Part shown: piece after piece, positions 23,101-35,255 of the stretch | Numbering within the stretch: position 1 is the stretch's first letter | Layout: the number at the start of each line of letters is the position of its first letter | Source: Stratiolaelaps scimitus | Lineage: Eukaryota; Arthropoda; Arachnida; Mesostigmata; Laelapidae | Direction: 5' to 3' | NCBI GenBank assembly: GCA_019614645.1 | Contig: JABWDB010000007.1 | Span: 11,359,501 to 11,423,500, forward strand | DNA length: 64,000 nucleotides | Made by a program: the position numbers and the translations under genes | The notes under the pieces: model-generated | Databases searched by the model: none | What the model was told of the DNA's origin: nothing | What the model saw: only the letters and a program-made list of their open reading frames with translations

Positions 23101-23386
23101 CTTCAGCGACTGCTCGCGATTCGGCCGTCGTTATGCTGGCGGTGCTTCGTCGTGCGACGCACCAGCGAGCACTCATGCGAGAAGTTGAACGAATAGCCAG
23201 CGTTACGTTCAACGGGTAGCAGCGACGCATTGATGTGGACAGTGCATTCGTCTGTGTGCCCTTGTCGGCTGCTGGTGCTGAGGGCGCTACTACTACTGCT
23301 GCTGCTGCCGCCGCTTCGAGCAACTTCAGCCCAGACGGTGAAACAGTAGGCGTAGTATGACCGATACGTTCGTTTTTCAGCCCCAT
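23101..23386 (-). CDS. candidate first coding exon with polyalanine run
   Basis: An ATG with G at -3 and G at +4 opens a frame beginning MGLKNERIGHTTPTVSPSGL. A poly-Ala/Val tract encoded by a GCA/GTA microsatellite follows, then a Ser/Thr/Arg-rich region ending AESRAVAE. A possible donor, GAAG|GTATAC, lies at 23100. The frame runs on to 22802 without a stop, giving 194 codons if unspliced. Low-complexity alanine runs are common in arthropod regulatory proteins, but no domain identifies this one. It leaves one base of a split codon, compatible with the exon at 19520-19653. The region is CpG-rich, as expected near a promoter. Confidence 0.33.
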
Positions 23387-24599
23387 ATCGTCGCCGTAGG
23401 TGAGATATATATATATATTATAACAATGTCGCGGCGTAGGCAGATATCTCGAGCGAGCAATTTCGATGTGATTGACTTTGTGTTCTGAATGTCACCGCGA
23501 TTCGTCGAGGCTGACTCGGGTGAGAAAGTTGTTATAGATCGAGCGGCGTTATTCCTCTTGCTGTGTTTTTTTGCCGAGATCAGAAGTGGCTTGAAACGGC
23601 ACATGGCAGCTTGCGCTGACATTCGCGTGTGGAGAAATTGCGTGGCTCGATGCATCGAGCAAGGCGTCACGATGACACTGCCCAGCGATGATGATGCTGC
23701 TGACAGTGATGAGCGATGATAAGGTCCTAAGAGGGGGGATTGAGGTGGCTGTTGGCTTCGTTTCCGTTGGTTGTCCGCTTCAGTGACCCCGAAGAACACT
23801 CCTCACTTGAGCTGATCACGTCTGTCTTCGTCTGGCCTCGCGCGTCTTGGCCGTAATCTTATGCTAATTCATTGTTAGATTTAGGCTTTAAAAAGTTGCT
23901 ACCCGACCGGATGTGACGCCGGACACATAATGAGATGATTCTGCGTTGATCTCATCTAAGGAGCCGCTTCAGCGAATCACTTAGATAAATACGTGTGACT
24001 CTTATCGAGTTGGCGAACTATTGCGGGTGAAGTTTAGAAGCTCGTTGGTAACTAACTCGACGAGCGACTATCAGGACGTTCTGAGTGCTGTAAATAGAAT
24101 TACATATATCGGACAAGGCGATAGTTAACCTGGTTAGACTTCGTCGACGCTTTTTGTTAACCACGCATTAAAGTGGCTTAATGAGACACGGTAGCAGGAG
24201 ATCCGTCTGTTGGAGAACAATGATGCTGAGACTATCCTACTATTTTATCGGAGGACTGTATGATTAATTAACGTAAATCTGTTCAAATCTTGCATTCTGT
24301 TAGACAATCAGCGTGGTTTGCACGAGAATGAAATCGTAACGAAATCCATAATAAAAAGCGCAAACACGAATTTGGCCCTATTACATTTGGTAAGTTGCTT
24401 AGTTCATATAGGTTACGGCTATTTCTTGACATCAAGATCGATGCCAAGACATCGCAATTTGACAAGCAACCATGTTGCTTCTGCTTTTGACCATAATATC
24501 ATGACCAACTATGTCAGCTGGTATCGCCGTAGCCACAGGCAAAGGAACATACAGCGCACAACACAGCAGCGGTGTTGGCGTTCACCCTATACAAGACAC

Positions 24600-24809
24600 G
24601 TCACGAACACGCATAAACTTCATATAGGGGCCAATTTCGAGACAGAGGCTTCTCTTGCCGCTGGGAGAACATCGAGGCACCAAACTACGCGCGGATGAGC
24701 CCGTTGCCACCTGTCGCATAACGAGCAGAACCTCGATCACATCCATCTCTCTCTGCCGGCCCCCGTGTGGACACTCGTACCCTAACACACGTTCATAGCT
24801 ATGAACCAC
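24600..24809 (-). CDS. candidate exon, unknown protein
   Basis: An open minus frame runs to a possible donor, TATAGG|GTGAAC, with the in-frame stop lying just inside the putative intron. The product includes ERVLGYECPHGGRQREMDVI and LEIGPYMKFMRVRDV. A 126-codon ORF overlaps on the plus strand (24318-24698), so the strand is uncertain. Confidence 0.18.
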
Positions 24810-26982
24810 GGAGGCTGGCGTACACCGTCGTCACACTTGTGGTTGTTGAATTGGGTCGAGTCACTTTCGAATTTGAAATAATCGAATGTCTTCGTGGTCG
24901 GTCATAGCTCGATCCTGGGTTGGCCCCCATCCCATAAAGTATCGTGGGGCGCGAATAAGTTTCGACCCCGTCGTCTTCTTCCGCAGCTGTTAGCCGCTAC
25001 CTGCCCAAAGCCGGCGGCTCGTTTCGCCCGCGGAATGAAGCACAATTTGTTCTCCCAACTCCGTGTGGGTGGAGGCTATTTGAAACAAGCTAGGCGCTAA
25101 TGTGGTTGAGACATGCGATGCGCACGGGTTCGTTCAGCTGGCACCGCTGCTGCTACGGCTGCTGCTGCCGGTGCAACCATCACCACCGCTTGTAAGCGGC
25201 GGGTGTTACTCAACGAGTGACACACATAATACGAATGTAGATAGGGGCTGGCTGGCTAGCCGATCGTTGCTGTGCTTCGTCGGCTGTACCGCTCTTACCA
25301 AGTACTGTACATTGGGTTGAGCTTTCTTCTACCAGTATTTCTGTTTATGCAGGCATAGCGTTACTCAATTATCTGCAGGCATGTGGCCGCATACAGATAC
25401 CTTGCTACAGTGTAGCAGTGCAGATGTCTGCTGTGCATGTGTCCGGGTGTAAAGGTTGGTAGTTCACTCTCGTAATTGTCAACAAACTGCAGTGGCTAGG
25501 AAGTAGCTAGCCCTGGCTGATCTGGGCTGGGCAAACTATCGATGCTAGTTACCATGCCACCACCGAGCTATTCAGTCAGTTCGTGCAACCCCTAGTGTGC
25601 GTGCGTGGACGGTTTGCGCGGTGCCGGCTGGGGCTTGGAACATCGATGGGGAACATGGATGCTCAGGATTACCGTCAGGACGACTGCTATTGCTGTTGGC
25701 GTTCGCCAAAATGTAGAATCGCCATCGAGTGACGGTGGCGAAAGGCAGCGAGCTGCCGATTACCTCCGATCTACCTTGGCCCACACTGCCCCCCCCCGAC
25801 CTCCGAGAGAGTTCCAGCAAGGTACAGCATATGAGACTGGCAGGCAAAACAGCTCTCCCACCGAAAGAGCGGGAACACAACAGAGAAGAACGCCAACCGC
25901 TAACCGTGGTAGAAGCAGTTGCCGCAAATTCAGCAGTTTTTGTTTGTGGCGTGCCACCGTGCGCGAGCTCTCTCTCTTACTCGGTGCCTGTAAGAGAAGG
26001 TTTGATGGTATTTACATCGTAGGTGGCAGTACGGACACACGCGTCCGAGATCCGTCCACGCACTAACACAGATGCGCCGACACGCAATCACACCACTGTG
26101 CCAGTGAGTATGCGCACTCAAATAGTAGAGTAAAGATTTCATGGGGGTAGCAACAGTGGGATATCGGGGGAGGAACAGGACCGGGTATCGGCAACAAGGC
26201 AGCGGGCAGACGGCGGTAATGATGCTGGTGGCTACTGCTTCTGCTGGAGGTGATTGGGATGACGAAAAATGTCCACAGGAGTGGCGGCACACAATGAGAA
26301 CACGACTACGATGCATATATGGTTTTTCGCGCCCGCCTGTCGTGAAATATGCTGCAGATTCTCACGAGGCACAGAGCAAGGTTGGCTTGATAAAAACGGC
26401 TCGTACGCCATAGTGCGGCGTACAGTGCTGTGACACGCGATGTAGCGTTACGAATGTCCATAGTGATATGAAGATGACCGAACAATGTGATCCCGTTGGA
26501 CGCGTGAATAGTATCGTCTTTAATTGGTGAAAAATATTCGATAATGACAAAGAAGCCTGAATTATTGGGTTTGACAATGAACATTCGTTTGCATGACGGC
26601 CGTTTTGCCCAGCCAAGTCTCGAAAAAAAAGCACCTGCCTAATTCGTGTTATGTATATTATGAGATGTGTTCATTCGCACCGAACGACTCACCCCGTATA
26701 CGATCGTCATAGAGATACACCAAAACCGATTTTGGTTACACATTTATGCCCATTCGGAACAGCAAATCTATTGCTTCTGTCGTTGTAAATCGTAGTGTTG
26801 AATGCGTCCCCGCCACAGGGTCCAACAGCTTCAATAAGCCCCAACCCCCAACGCAGAGTCCGAAGTGGATCGGCCGACGACCAAATAAGCCAGATGAACA
26901 TTGGATGGCCGAAGGACACAGGGGCGGAGGTGAATCTACCATGAACAAATTGGTCCGCTATGAATTACGTTGGCTGTTGCTT

Positions 26983-27002
26983 CTGTGTGTGTGTGTGTGT
27001 GT
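26983..27002. repeat. (GT)n microsatellite
   Basis: About ten GT units. Confidence 0.85.
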
Positions 27003-27358
27003 GCGGATGGACTGTGCAGTGGTGGCAACAGCAGCAGCAGTAGCGACGGATGAACAGCTGGCCGGCCGGCCGGTTCCCGCCGTATAAACATCCTTATTCA
27101 CTCCTATGGGAATTTTGCCAGCAGGACCGCAAGAGTTTCGGGTCTCCCACCTTTTTCGCTCTGCGCTGCTTCCTCCGAGCGTTCGTTCCCAAGAGCATGA
27201 GGTACGCCGTGTGTGTGCACGAAATGTGGCGATGCCGTAATGTGATGTGGTGTGCCATCTTTCCCAGAATGTGTAGACTCGTGTAGCCACAAGTAGATCC
27301 CATAAGTGAAAAACATATTGAATGCGGCGATTTTTATTGAATTGGATATATGTATGTA

Positions 27359-27363
<5 letters not shown>

Positions 27364-27398
<35 letters not shown>
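27364..27398. repeat. (AT)n microsatellite
   Basis: About 17 AT units, preceded by TATG tetramers. Confidence 0.9.
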
Positions 27399-27401
<3 letters not shown>

Positions 27402-28797
27402 TGTCTTGACGCCGTGGATGTATGAAGTATTTTAACATTCAACGCGTTACTGCTACTACTTAGTATTGCGGGCGAACCACGACGAGATTGTAGAGATAGT
27501 TTCTATTCGTTATCGATCTGAACGCATCATCATAGAAGTGTTTACGCATGTTTGTGTTCTCCAATATTGTTTCTCGAATACGCACATATTCTATCAACAG
27601 TAGACCAATGCTCCACCTCGATTCATCCTTTTGATGCCATCTTTATTTAAAAGTGCTTTAAGTGCTCTCTACTATACATTTCATACTTTACAAGTAAGTT
27701 AACGCATTTTGGGCCGTCTGTACACGATTTGCTCGTGTTCCACATGTGATAAACTCCGTTGTGCCATTGTTATGATTCCGGTGACTGAGATCCACTTGTA
27801 GCACTTTTATATCTGCACAGAAATAATCAACCTCGTACAACACTTTAGGGCTTTTCTATTCGCAATTCGGGCTATTTCGCTACTTCGCTCAACTTCGCGT
27901 TGCTTCGCATGACGGTCGTCTTTCTTGCCACCCGGTTATGGCCTACTTAGGTCACACTGTTTCTTTCAATATCCAGCCGGACAACGAGCGTTCTGCTGCC
28001 ATTAATGAATGGCGGTAATAATCGAATTGCTCGAACAGTCGTGTCTCGACACTTTGTATCTGACTTGATTAATTCACAAATTACGTTGATCATAATTACG
28101 AGTGATAATTGAATTATGAACGCGTATGCGTGTGTGTGTGTGTGGCGGGGGTGGGCGTGTACCTTCGAATCTTCTTCACATTGCATATGGCTCTACGACG
28201 TTTCGATATCTCGCTGGCGTTTGTTTCTCTCGGGCTTTCTGCCCCATGCTCTGTTGATTATTAAGGTCTTCCCCTTCGCGCGGATGCGTTCCCTGCGCCC
28301 TCTCTAAAGGCCTGAACCATTTCTCCAGAGGGCTCGCTCACCCCGGACAGGAGCCGACTCACGATTCCATTACGAGTTCTCTTCGTCTTTTTCAATTTTC
28401 ACCGAAACTTGTAGCCGATGTTTTCCTGCGCGCTGTGGGGACTAAAACTTCGGAGTTCTTTGATTAGATAAAGCTAAAAGTGGCGTGCGCAGCGAAAGCG
28501 GAAAAGTGATTGTAGTTTTACATTTTCAAAAGCTATAAGGAAAAGCAGACATACAGAGAGGAAAGATAGAGAATATCCCATTCGTCGATTTGCTGATGGC
28601 GTGAAGACAGCAATTCGGGATGAAGGATTGTAACTTAGCAATTCGATACCTTCGACGATGTGATGGTGTCGCTGTAGATAACTACGCTGCGCTGCGAGCA
28701 AGATGTATGCTGCATTGTACGTGTTGTCTTAAGACAATGAAACGAGTTGAGATCACTATTTTAACTTTATTTTAATACGAATATATTTTAGGTCTAA

Positions 28798-28806
<9 letters not shown>

Positions 28807-28828
<22 letters not shown>

Positions 28829-28829
28829 T
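28807..28829. repeat. (AT)n microsatellite after an A run
   Basis: An A run grades into about eleven AT units. Confidence 0.9.
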
Positions 28830-29014
28830 TGGAAGCAGTTTATCTGAATGTTTTAATGTATTTGCCTAGACACGAATGTTCTCGAACCTGCCTTATACAT
28901 ACTATTACATAATGCATTCATCAAAATCTACTCAGAACCATTTCGCGATGCAATAATGCTACATATCGTATATCAATGCTGTGTTATTGTCATTGCCTGT
29001 TAGGGGAGTTGTTG

Positions 29015-29028
29015 CCCCCCCCCCCCCC
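29015..29028. repeat. poly(C) run
   Basis: Fourteen consecutive C bases. The length is prone to sequencing or assembly error. Confidence 0.85.
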
Positions 29029-30840
29029 TATATCTGTATGATGGTCTAGGAGGTCTAACTTGGATGGCTCGATAGTGAGTCTGCCGCCTGCTGCGAGCCA
29101 TCGACAGGCCTGCAGAGCAGCTTGCCGATTCGCTTACTACGTGTTCACCATATTGGTTCGCAACTCAGCTGATCCGCTTTGCCTCCCAGCCCGTTCTAGC
29201 CACCTGGGGGTCTGGCGCTTATGGCGAGTGGGGGTGAGGTGGCGTCCACAAGCTATCATTTCCATCATCTACTCGGTCGAGACTTCGCAAACTAGAGCAC
29301 GTCTTGTTCTGCCTCAACTCGAACCCCCGCCCTCGTCCCGGGATAGAACGCGCGGGACCGCCGCGCGGTATTGCGCGCTGCTAACGCCTTCTCACATAGA
29401 CCCGCCCTTGTGGTTTGTGCTCCTGGGCTGGTGTTAGCTGACGTTCTTCCTGCGCAGTGCGTCCTGTGTGCAGTGGCCCATACCATCTATGGTGCCTCTG
29501 CCACGTCAGGGGTAACCGGGTGGACGGCCGTTCCTTGCCATCTAGTCACCGGTCAGGATCAACGAGTCCGTCATCAGTGGTCTTCTTGGCGACAATTCCC
29601 CCCTCTCTCGTTGGTCCCGCCTCAGCTACACTTCGTTCAGCGGTTTGCCTCATATTTCCCTTCAGTCCGTCCGTCCGTCCGTCGCTACCATAAGGATTTC
29701 CCCCCCCTGAGTTCGTTCGCTATTCGCTTGTCCGATGATTAATGTCGAGGAGAAAGCGCACGAAATTTTAAATCGGTCAGTTCACCACTATCGACGCCCC
29801 ACGTGATCGTCCGTGCGGATGGAGTGGCCACCGACCACTGCGTCCTCTCAGTCCAATCCGAGCCGCAAGGCCCACACGCCCTTAGGCTTCTTTTTTGGGG
29901 AGTTCGTTCCTACAACAGTCCAATGCCACCGCGCGTTGTGTGGCTTGTGGCGTCCGCCTTATTTACGAAACTCAACGCCTTGCCAGCCATCATTCCTAGC
30001 TTCTTGAGCCCGCGGCGACAGTAGCAATGTCGCTCACCTGGAAATATCGAAGCCCCTGGATACGAACTGCAAACGACTCACGAATGGCCTTTTGGCAGCC
30101 CGCTCGAATTTGACTGGGCTGAGGGAGCGCAGCACGAGCCTACGAATTGTGGGTGATTGAGTGGAAGATATGAGAAGTTGGACGGCTTAGCCCATTGAGT
30201 TACCCGACGGCAACATGCACCTGGCCACGGGAGCTCTGTAGAATTGCATTTCGCCCAATCAATAAGGAGGCCATTTTTGTTGGTTTATTATTTAGCAGTG
30301 TTGCTTGAGAATGCTGTTGCAGGGAATCGATGTTGCGTTGTGGACTCACCGATAGATGTATCGTAAATCTAACCAAACTAAGAACATTGATGGGGTTCAT
30401 AAGAAATAAGAATGAGAAATTTGCAAGTTGTGTTGACTGAACACTTCAGACAAAGTGTATCTGAGGCAAAATCGTGCTTCAACTAGACAGAAAATCGATT
30501 CGAACAACATCCAGCGTTAGCCTACCTATAGTACTCAGTCGTCTAGTCGCATTCACAACAGTGTAAGAGCAGAACTGTTTTGACGCGGCTACAGTGGATG
30601 ATATAGGTTAACGGCTGGGCAGCCGTTAGTTGGGTATTGCATTTGCAATAACATGGTTCCTTTCAGGACTAATTAAAGTAGATTAATTCCTCCGTAATGT
30701 CCTAGTTTTCTGACTTGCTTTCTCCCAGATCAGAAATCTCAATTTTACTAGGAAGCAAAAGTAGCCAATACTCAATGCTTCGATAGATAAGTCACGAGTT
30801 AATTCTTAGGCTAATTTTCTCTCTTTCTCGCTCTCTCTAC

Positions 30841-30988
30841 CGTTGTCGTATTTCGCACTTTATCGATGGTCATAGAATTTCTTAGAGAAACTCCAATCGC
30901 GTAGACATGTTGGTGTTCAATGGCTACACTGTAGTCAACATTGGGCATAGGCGGATATCCGAGTGCATCATGGAGTTCGTCGAATATT
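30841..30988 (-). CDS. candidate internal exon, unknown protein
   Basis: A 148-nt open segment between a good acceptor (ACTACGCAG|AAT) and a donor (AACG|GTAGAG). After one base of a split codon it encodes 49 codons: IFDELHDALGYPPMPNVDYS, then VAIEHQHVYAIGVSLRN, then MTIDKV. The mixed acidic, aromatic and hydrophobic composition looks like a folded domain. I could not place it in a family. No neighbouring exons were fixed. Confidence 0.35.
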
Positions 30989-31064
30989 CTGCGTAGTAAC
31001 GCGCCGAATAACAATTAGATTATAATTAGCTTCAGATTATATGTATGATTATTAATTACCTCCT

Positions 31065-31081
31065 GATATATATATATATAT
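31065..31081. repeat. (AT)n microsatellite
   Basis: About eight AT units. Confidence 0.85.
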
Positions 31082-32481
31082 TCGATTATTTTATTATTTT
31101 TATATTAGTTAGCTCAAAAATTTGATTTCTAATTACACAGATTAGCTCCGGATTATATTTACAACCACACCCATATTGTCACCACCTGTATGACGCGTTC
31201 GTATCATTCATAAGCTGTCTCGCAAAAATGTACGTCAAACACAAAACGTGACATAATCGAAGCCAAACAACACGATTACAAAAGCGGATGGCTAATCCCG
31301 AATACAATGTATATTTTCTCTCGACTTGTCACAGTTGAATATTGTTGATTCCTATAATCATCATCATGATTACTTCGATACACATTTTATTATTATTTTT
31401 GCCGTCAACGAAAATACACTTTTGGAAAATGATTGTTGTTCTATTCTTCGGGAACAGCCGATTGGCGTCCGTTCTTTCTTCAGTCGGCGTGTTTTCGTCC
31501 AATTTTCTATATCCACAATGCTCGTATACCCCGATCACCCGTATCCGCCTCGTCAGGGACAGTCTCGCGTCGATTGTCGCGCCCAGTGGTCGAATGATCA
31601 ATACATACAAATTCAGACGACCAGGGCGGTGGCTTCATTCAAAATGCGATTCATCACAGATGGCTGCAATGCGCTCGCTCAATCAATCGTGATTAGTAAA
31701 AGCTTTTGACGAGATCAGCTGCGCTGAAGGAGCCAGGCGCGTCAAGCAACACCCTTAAGCTATGGCGCTAGCTTGAACGACTGTCGTGATAAGTAGGACG
31801 CTAACTGATTTCCGGCTTCGTTGATTTGGAAATATGAAATTCCTAACAGAAACAGATGCCATTTAAAATCACGGAGTCTACAGGCATCTACAAAATGCTA
31901 TCCTAACTTATGCATAGTAAAGGTTTTCCTGTATGAACACAACTTATTCTAAGCTCACTATTATGGGTACGCACAGGTACGTTGGTGACGTTCGGGGACA
32001 TTTAGGATGAATGGGGGGTAGCATTCCTAATTGTCTTCAAGTAGGAAAATATTTAATTAATGTTCAAACGTGAACAATTACGGTGATAGCAGATTGACTA
32101 ATGAAAAAGCTGAGCAAGAAAAAGCGAAGGCTGAAGCGAGTCGCCGGACACATTTGATCATTCTAAATTAGTCTATGATTGGCTGTTCTATGACAGTCGA
32201 GTACAGATACGATAGTCCCATCCAATATACATGGCGGTATGAATATATTAGAAAATAACGTATGTTCAAAATTCAATAGAAATGACTGCCAATTTCGTAT
32301 GTCCACTTCATGATGGGTGCGCTTGCTTCTCGAGATGGATACCCGCCTTCGTGGACAATAAAAAATAGTCACGATGAGTCAGTCATAAGGACACGTCTAC
32401 CACAGCGTACGAGGCAGATATATATATTATTGTCACCTAAACAAAAACAACCCCGTACATGCTCATCGTAAGCTATTAATA

Positions 32482-32601
<120 letters not shown>

Positions 32602-33233
32602 TCTTGTGCGACCTAATCATCTAATACGCGCAATAGAGAGCATGTATCCTGGCGAAAACCTGTTTTGCTGATTGTTCGTTCGCGTTTCGTGCCTTGCTTT
32701 CTGCTACTGATTCTATGATTGCTACGAACACCTCTCCTCTTTCAGGGTCGTTTTCACGTAGGGACACAGTCAGCGACAACAGTAGCAATACACAGCGAAC
32801 AAAAAAATTTAACGAAGAAGACAACGATTGAAGCTCATCTCATCATTTTTATGCTGCACAAGCGGCGTCTCGCCTCGTGAATCTTTGATGGTAATTATAC
32901 CGCTAGCTCGGTGCCGCTCGCTCGGGGGCTGGCCGAGCGAGATTGTTGCTGGCTGCGCTAACAGCAGCAGCAACAGCGAAGAAAAATCGTTCCTCGTCGC
33001 CGCCTTCCGCTGTTTGTCTAGGACTTCTCAAAGGCGCACTGCTCTATGTGTGTTTGTGTACGCGTGTGTCTCCGTCGGGTCGGTGTTCTTTACGGTGTGA
33101 CCGACACTGCCCTTTATGCTGTGTCTGTACAGTTCGGTGCCTACTGCATTGCCATGTAATTGGCCTATGACAGACAGGAAAATGTATATAATGCATATGG
33201 GGTGACGTTTTGCTTTTACACTTTGACACTATG

Positions 33234-33258
33234 CTATATATATATATATATTATATAG
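33234..33258. repeat. (AT)n microsatellite
   Basis: About twelve AT units with one TT. Confidence 0.9.
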
Positions 33259-34065
33259 CCACGTCACTACTTGCTGCACAGGTCAGAACATTTGGGCTAC
33301 GATGGACTAGGTCCAAATTGGCAAAAAGTGCGTCGAGAGCGACGCAAGTGCGCGCAGGCTGTGTTGCTCATTCCAGAATGAATAAATGAATAAAAACGTC
33401 GGCGACGATATCGAATATTGAATATCTTCTGTAACTAGAATTTAAGGAGAGAGTACACTGGTGCGGTCCCTTGATCGATTGCCTTGATTTCTGGAAAATA
33501 TTCGAAATCTAGATACAATTGAAATATGAATTGCTCTGATTAGAAAACGATCAGCGTATGTTCGAATTTGGCTTTTCCATTAAAGAGGATGGTGATATTC
33601 GACATCATCAATGAATTGATATTTATTGACTGTTATCAATGCAAATTTGTGTGGTAGCAAAGTTCTCTGACGTTGCCAATCGTGTTGTAGCACAAGTCTA
33701 ATGAAATTTTGATTACCTAGAATTCGACCCGAAAGCAACCAATGGTTAATTAATGATAGTCAGTTAATTAGAATGAAATATTGATTTAGGTTGCGCTAGG
33801 AACTAATAATTGGGAGCCAGTCAACTGTACGAAGGTCGCGGCATACCAAACCGGCCACTTTCCAGATATACAGCTACCTGTACATGGTAGCTAAGGAGCA
33901 ATTACAATTTTCACAGCATCACCCCAAAACGACGTCTAAACGAAGTAACTTGAAAACAAAATACACGCGACGTGTCACAGAATTCAACAATTCCAAAACA
34001 TCAACGCCAGCAACGATAGCCACATTAACGTCCCAAGTCAACGGATATAATAACACAGCTTGAAA

Positions 34066-34400
34066 GGTAGCAATATTCACAGCAGCGTCTGCGCTGGCCA
34101 ACAGCAGCAGAAGCAACAACTACAACAACAACAACAACGACAGCAATAACAGCAATAACGACAACAACGCAAGCGGCGGCGGCGGCGGTGGCCCGTAACT
34201 TGAACGAAGACGAGAGGCAGCAAAACATTTTCTGTGGGTGTATTCCACCGACGGCAGCATCAGCGGGGCTGAGTAATGGCCACATGATTATATTTTTCTC
34301 GGATACGAGTGGCGAATGGCACAAGTTACACATACGGCTGCAGAAAGCGAAGCAGAAGTGTGCAAAAGGGCGACCAACACATGAGACCTTCGTAATATGA
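34066..34400 (+). CDS. candidate terminal exon with poly-Thr and poly-Ala tracts
   Basis: Open from a TAG just upstream of 34066 to TGA at 34398-34400, about 111 codons. It starts QYSQQRLRWPTAAEA. A nine-threonine run, a TAITAI segment and a poly-Ala run follow, all from CAA/ACA/GCG repeats. It then becomes non-repetitive: VARNLNEDERQQNIFCGC, MIIFFSDTSGEWHKLHIRL, and a basic tail KAKQKCAKGR. The pattern of a homopolymer tract followed by a compact charged region is typical of arthropod regulatory proteins. No ATG is in frame, so upstream exons would be required. The minus strand is also open here (poly-Val) but is lower in complexity. Confidence 0.32.
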
Positions 34401-34538
34401 CCGCGCTCTGAAACGCGAGACATCAACGCCGAGAAGAATCCGAGTATTGCAGATAGATGCCACTATCATACAAACTGAGGTATGCCTGCTATGGTAGAGC
34501 AAATAGGTGGACGTAATTTATCTGTTCGATAGATAGGG

Positions 34539-34553
34539 AGAGAGAGAGAGAGA
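34539..34553. repeat. (GA)n microsatellite
   Basis: About seven GA units. Confidence 0.8.
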
Positions 34554-34657
34554 GAAAGATGGCGAAGAGGGCCTGAAAAACAGCTGAATTCTGACCAAAA
34601 TGACCACATATATGATAGTGCACAAATGTATGTGTGTGTGTGTGCACTGTTCAAGAC

Positions 34658-34891
34658 GTGATTCAATGTCTCGTTATCTTCAGGTCTGTCCGTCAGTCCG
34701 GCCCCGGGATCGATCTGGGTGAATTTCCATTCGCAATTGCTGTCTGCGTCCGAAAGTCGACACAGCCCATTCTCGTTCGTGATTTTCGTCTTCCAGTCCG
34801 CGTGTACTCTAGGTCGATCATATGGGGCAGTAACCTGTAACAGCAGCAGCAGCAGCAATTGTAGCGGTAGCTGAATCGAGAACAGCGTCAT
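34658..34891 (-). CDS. candidate first coding exon of a secreted protein
   Basis: An ATG at 34891 starts MTLFSIQLPLQ followed by seven leucines and QVTA, a clear signal peptide. The leucine run comes from a CTG microsatellite. The presumed mature part is hydrophilic: PYDRPRVHADWKTKITNENG, then LCRLSDADSNCEWKFTQID, with two cysteines ten residues apart, then an acidic LTDRPEDNETLNH. Beyond 34658 the frame enters a CA microsatellite, so the exon probably ends near there; CAC|GTCTTG is a weak donor. Alternatively TTACAG|GTT inside the leader is a splice acceptor. The frame is also open upstream to an ATG at 34930. No family was recognised. Confidence 0.38.
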
Positions 34892-34927
34892 TCTACCGCC
34901 GGGGCAACGATTATTCGAAGATTTAGG

Positions 34928-34951
34928 CATTATTATTATTATTATTATTAT
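34928..34951. repeat. (ATT)n microsatellite
   Basis: About eight ATT units, directly upstream (minus sense) of the signal-peptide candidate. Confidence 0.85.
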
Positions 34952-35140
34952 AAAATACAACTTAATGCAACGTCACAAGCAGCCTCGCTAACAAGATCTC
35001 GCTGTGCACGAGAATATATCGAATGCAAAATGGCTGCACGCGCATTGATCTTCTCATCGTACATTGATTTATTCACTCGTCGGTTTACGCAATCAAGCAC
35101 TCAGTTGGCCTGTCACTTGATGTCTTGCTGGCTCGCTCAC

Positions 35141-35255
35141 CCATTAATTTGCTTCGTCGTCGTCGCCAATCGGTCGTCGTTGTTCGTCGAGGAGCAGTGC
35201 CAGCTCTCGCTTTCGAGGGATATTTGACGATTTTTTGACAGTTCCAGAGTCAGTT
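35141..35255 (-). CDS. candidate internal exon with strong donor
   Basis: A 115-nt open segment between TGCTACAG| and |GTGAGC, with the in-frame TGA formed by the donor itself. It encodes LTLELSKNRQISLESESWHC, then STNNDDRLATTTKQIN, a polar sequence. It lies 250 bp upstream (minus sense) of the signal-peptide exon at 34891, but the phases of the two do not obviously join. It may belong to another transcript or a 5' region. Confidence 0.25.

Larger units (their letters stand above)
23387..30840. other. mostly featureless; GC-rich at 25-26.3 and 29-30 kb
   Basis: No recognised gene apart from the weak candidate at 24.6-24.8 kb. 27.4-29 kb is AT-rich. At 27858-27908 TTCGC occurs five times within about 50 bp. 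At 29316-29326 a B-box-like GGGTTCGAGTT on minus is followed by no clear SINE body. Confidence 0.5.
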
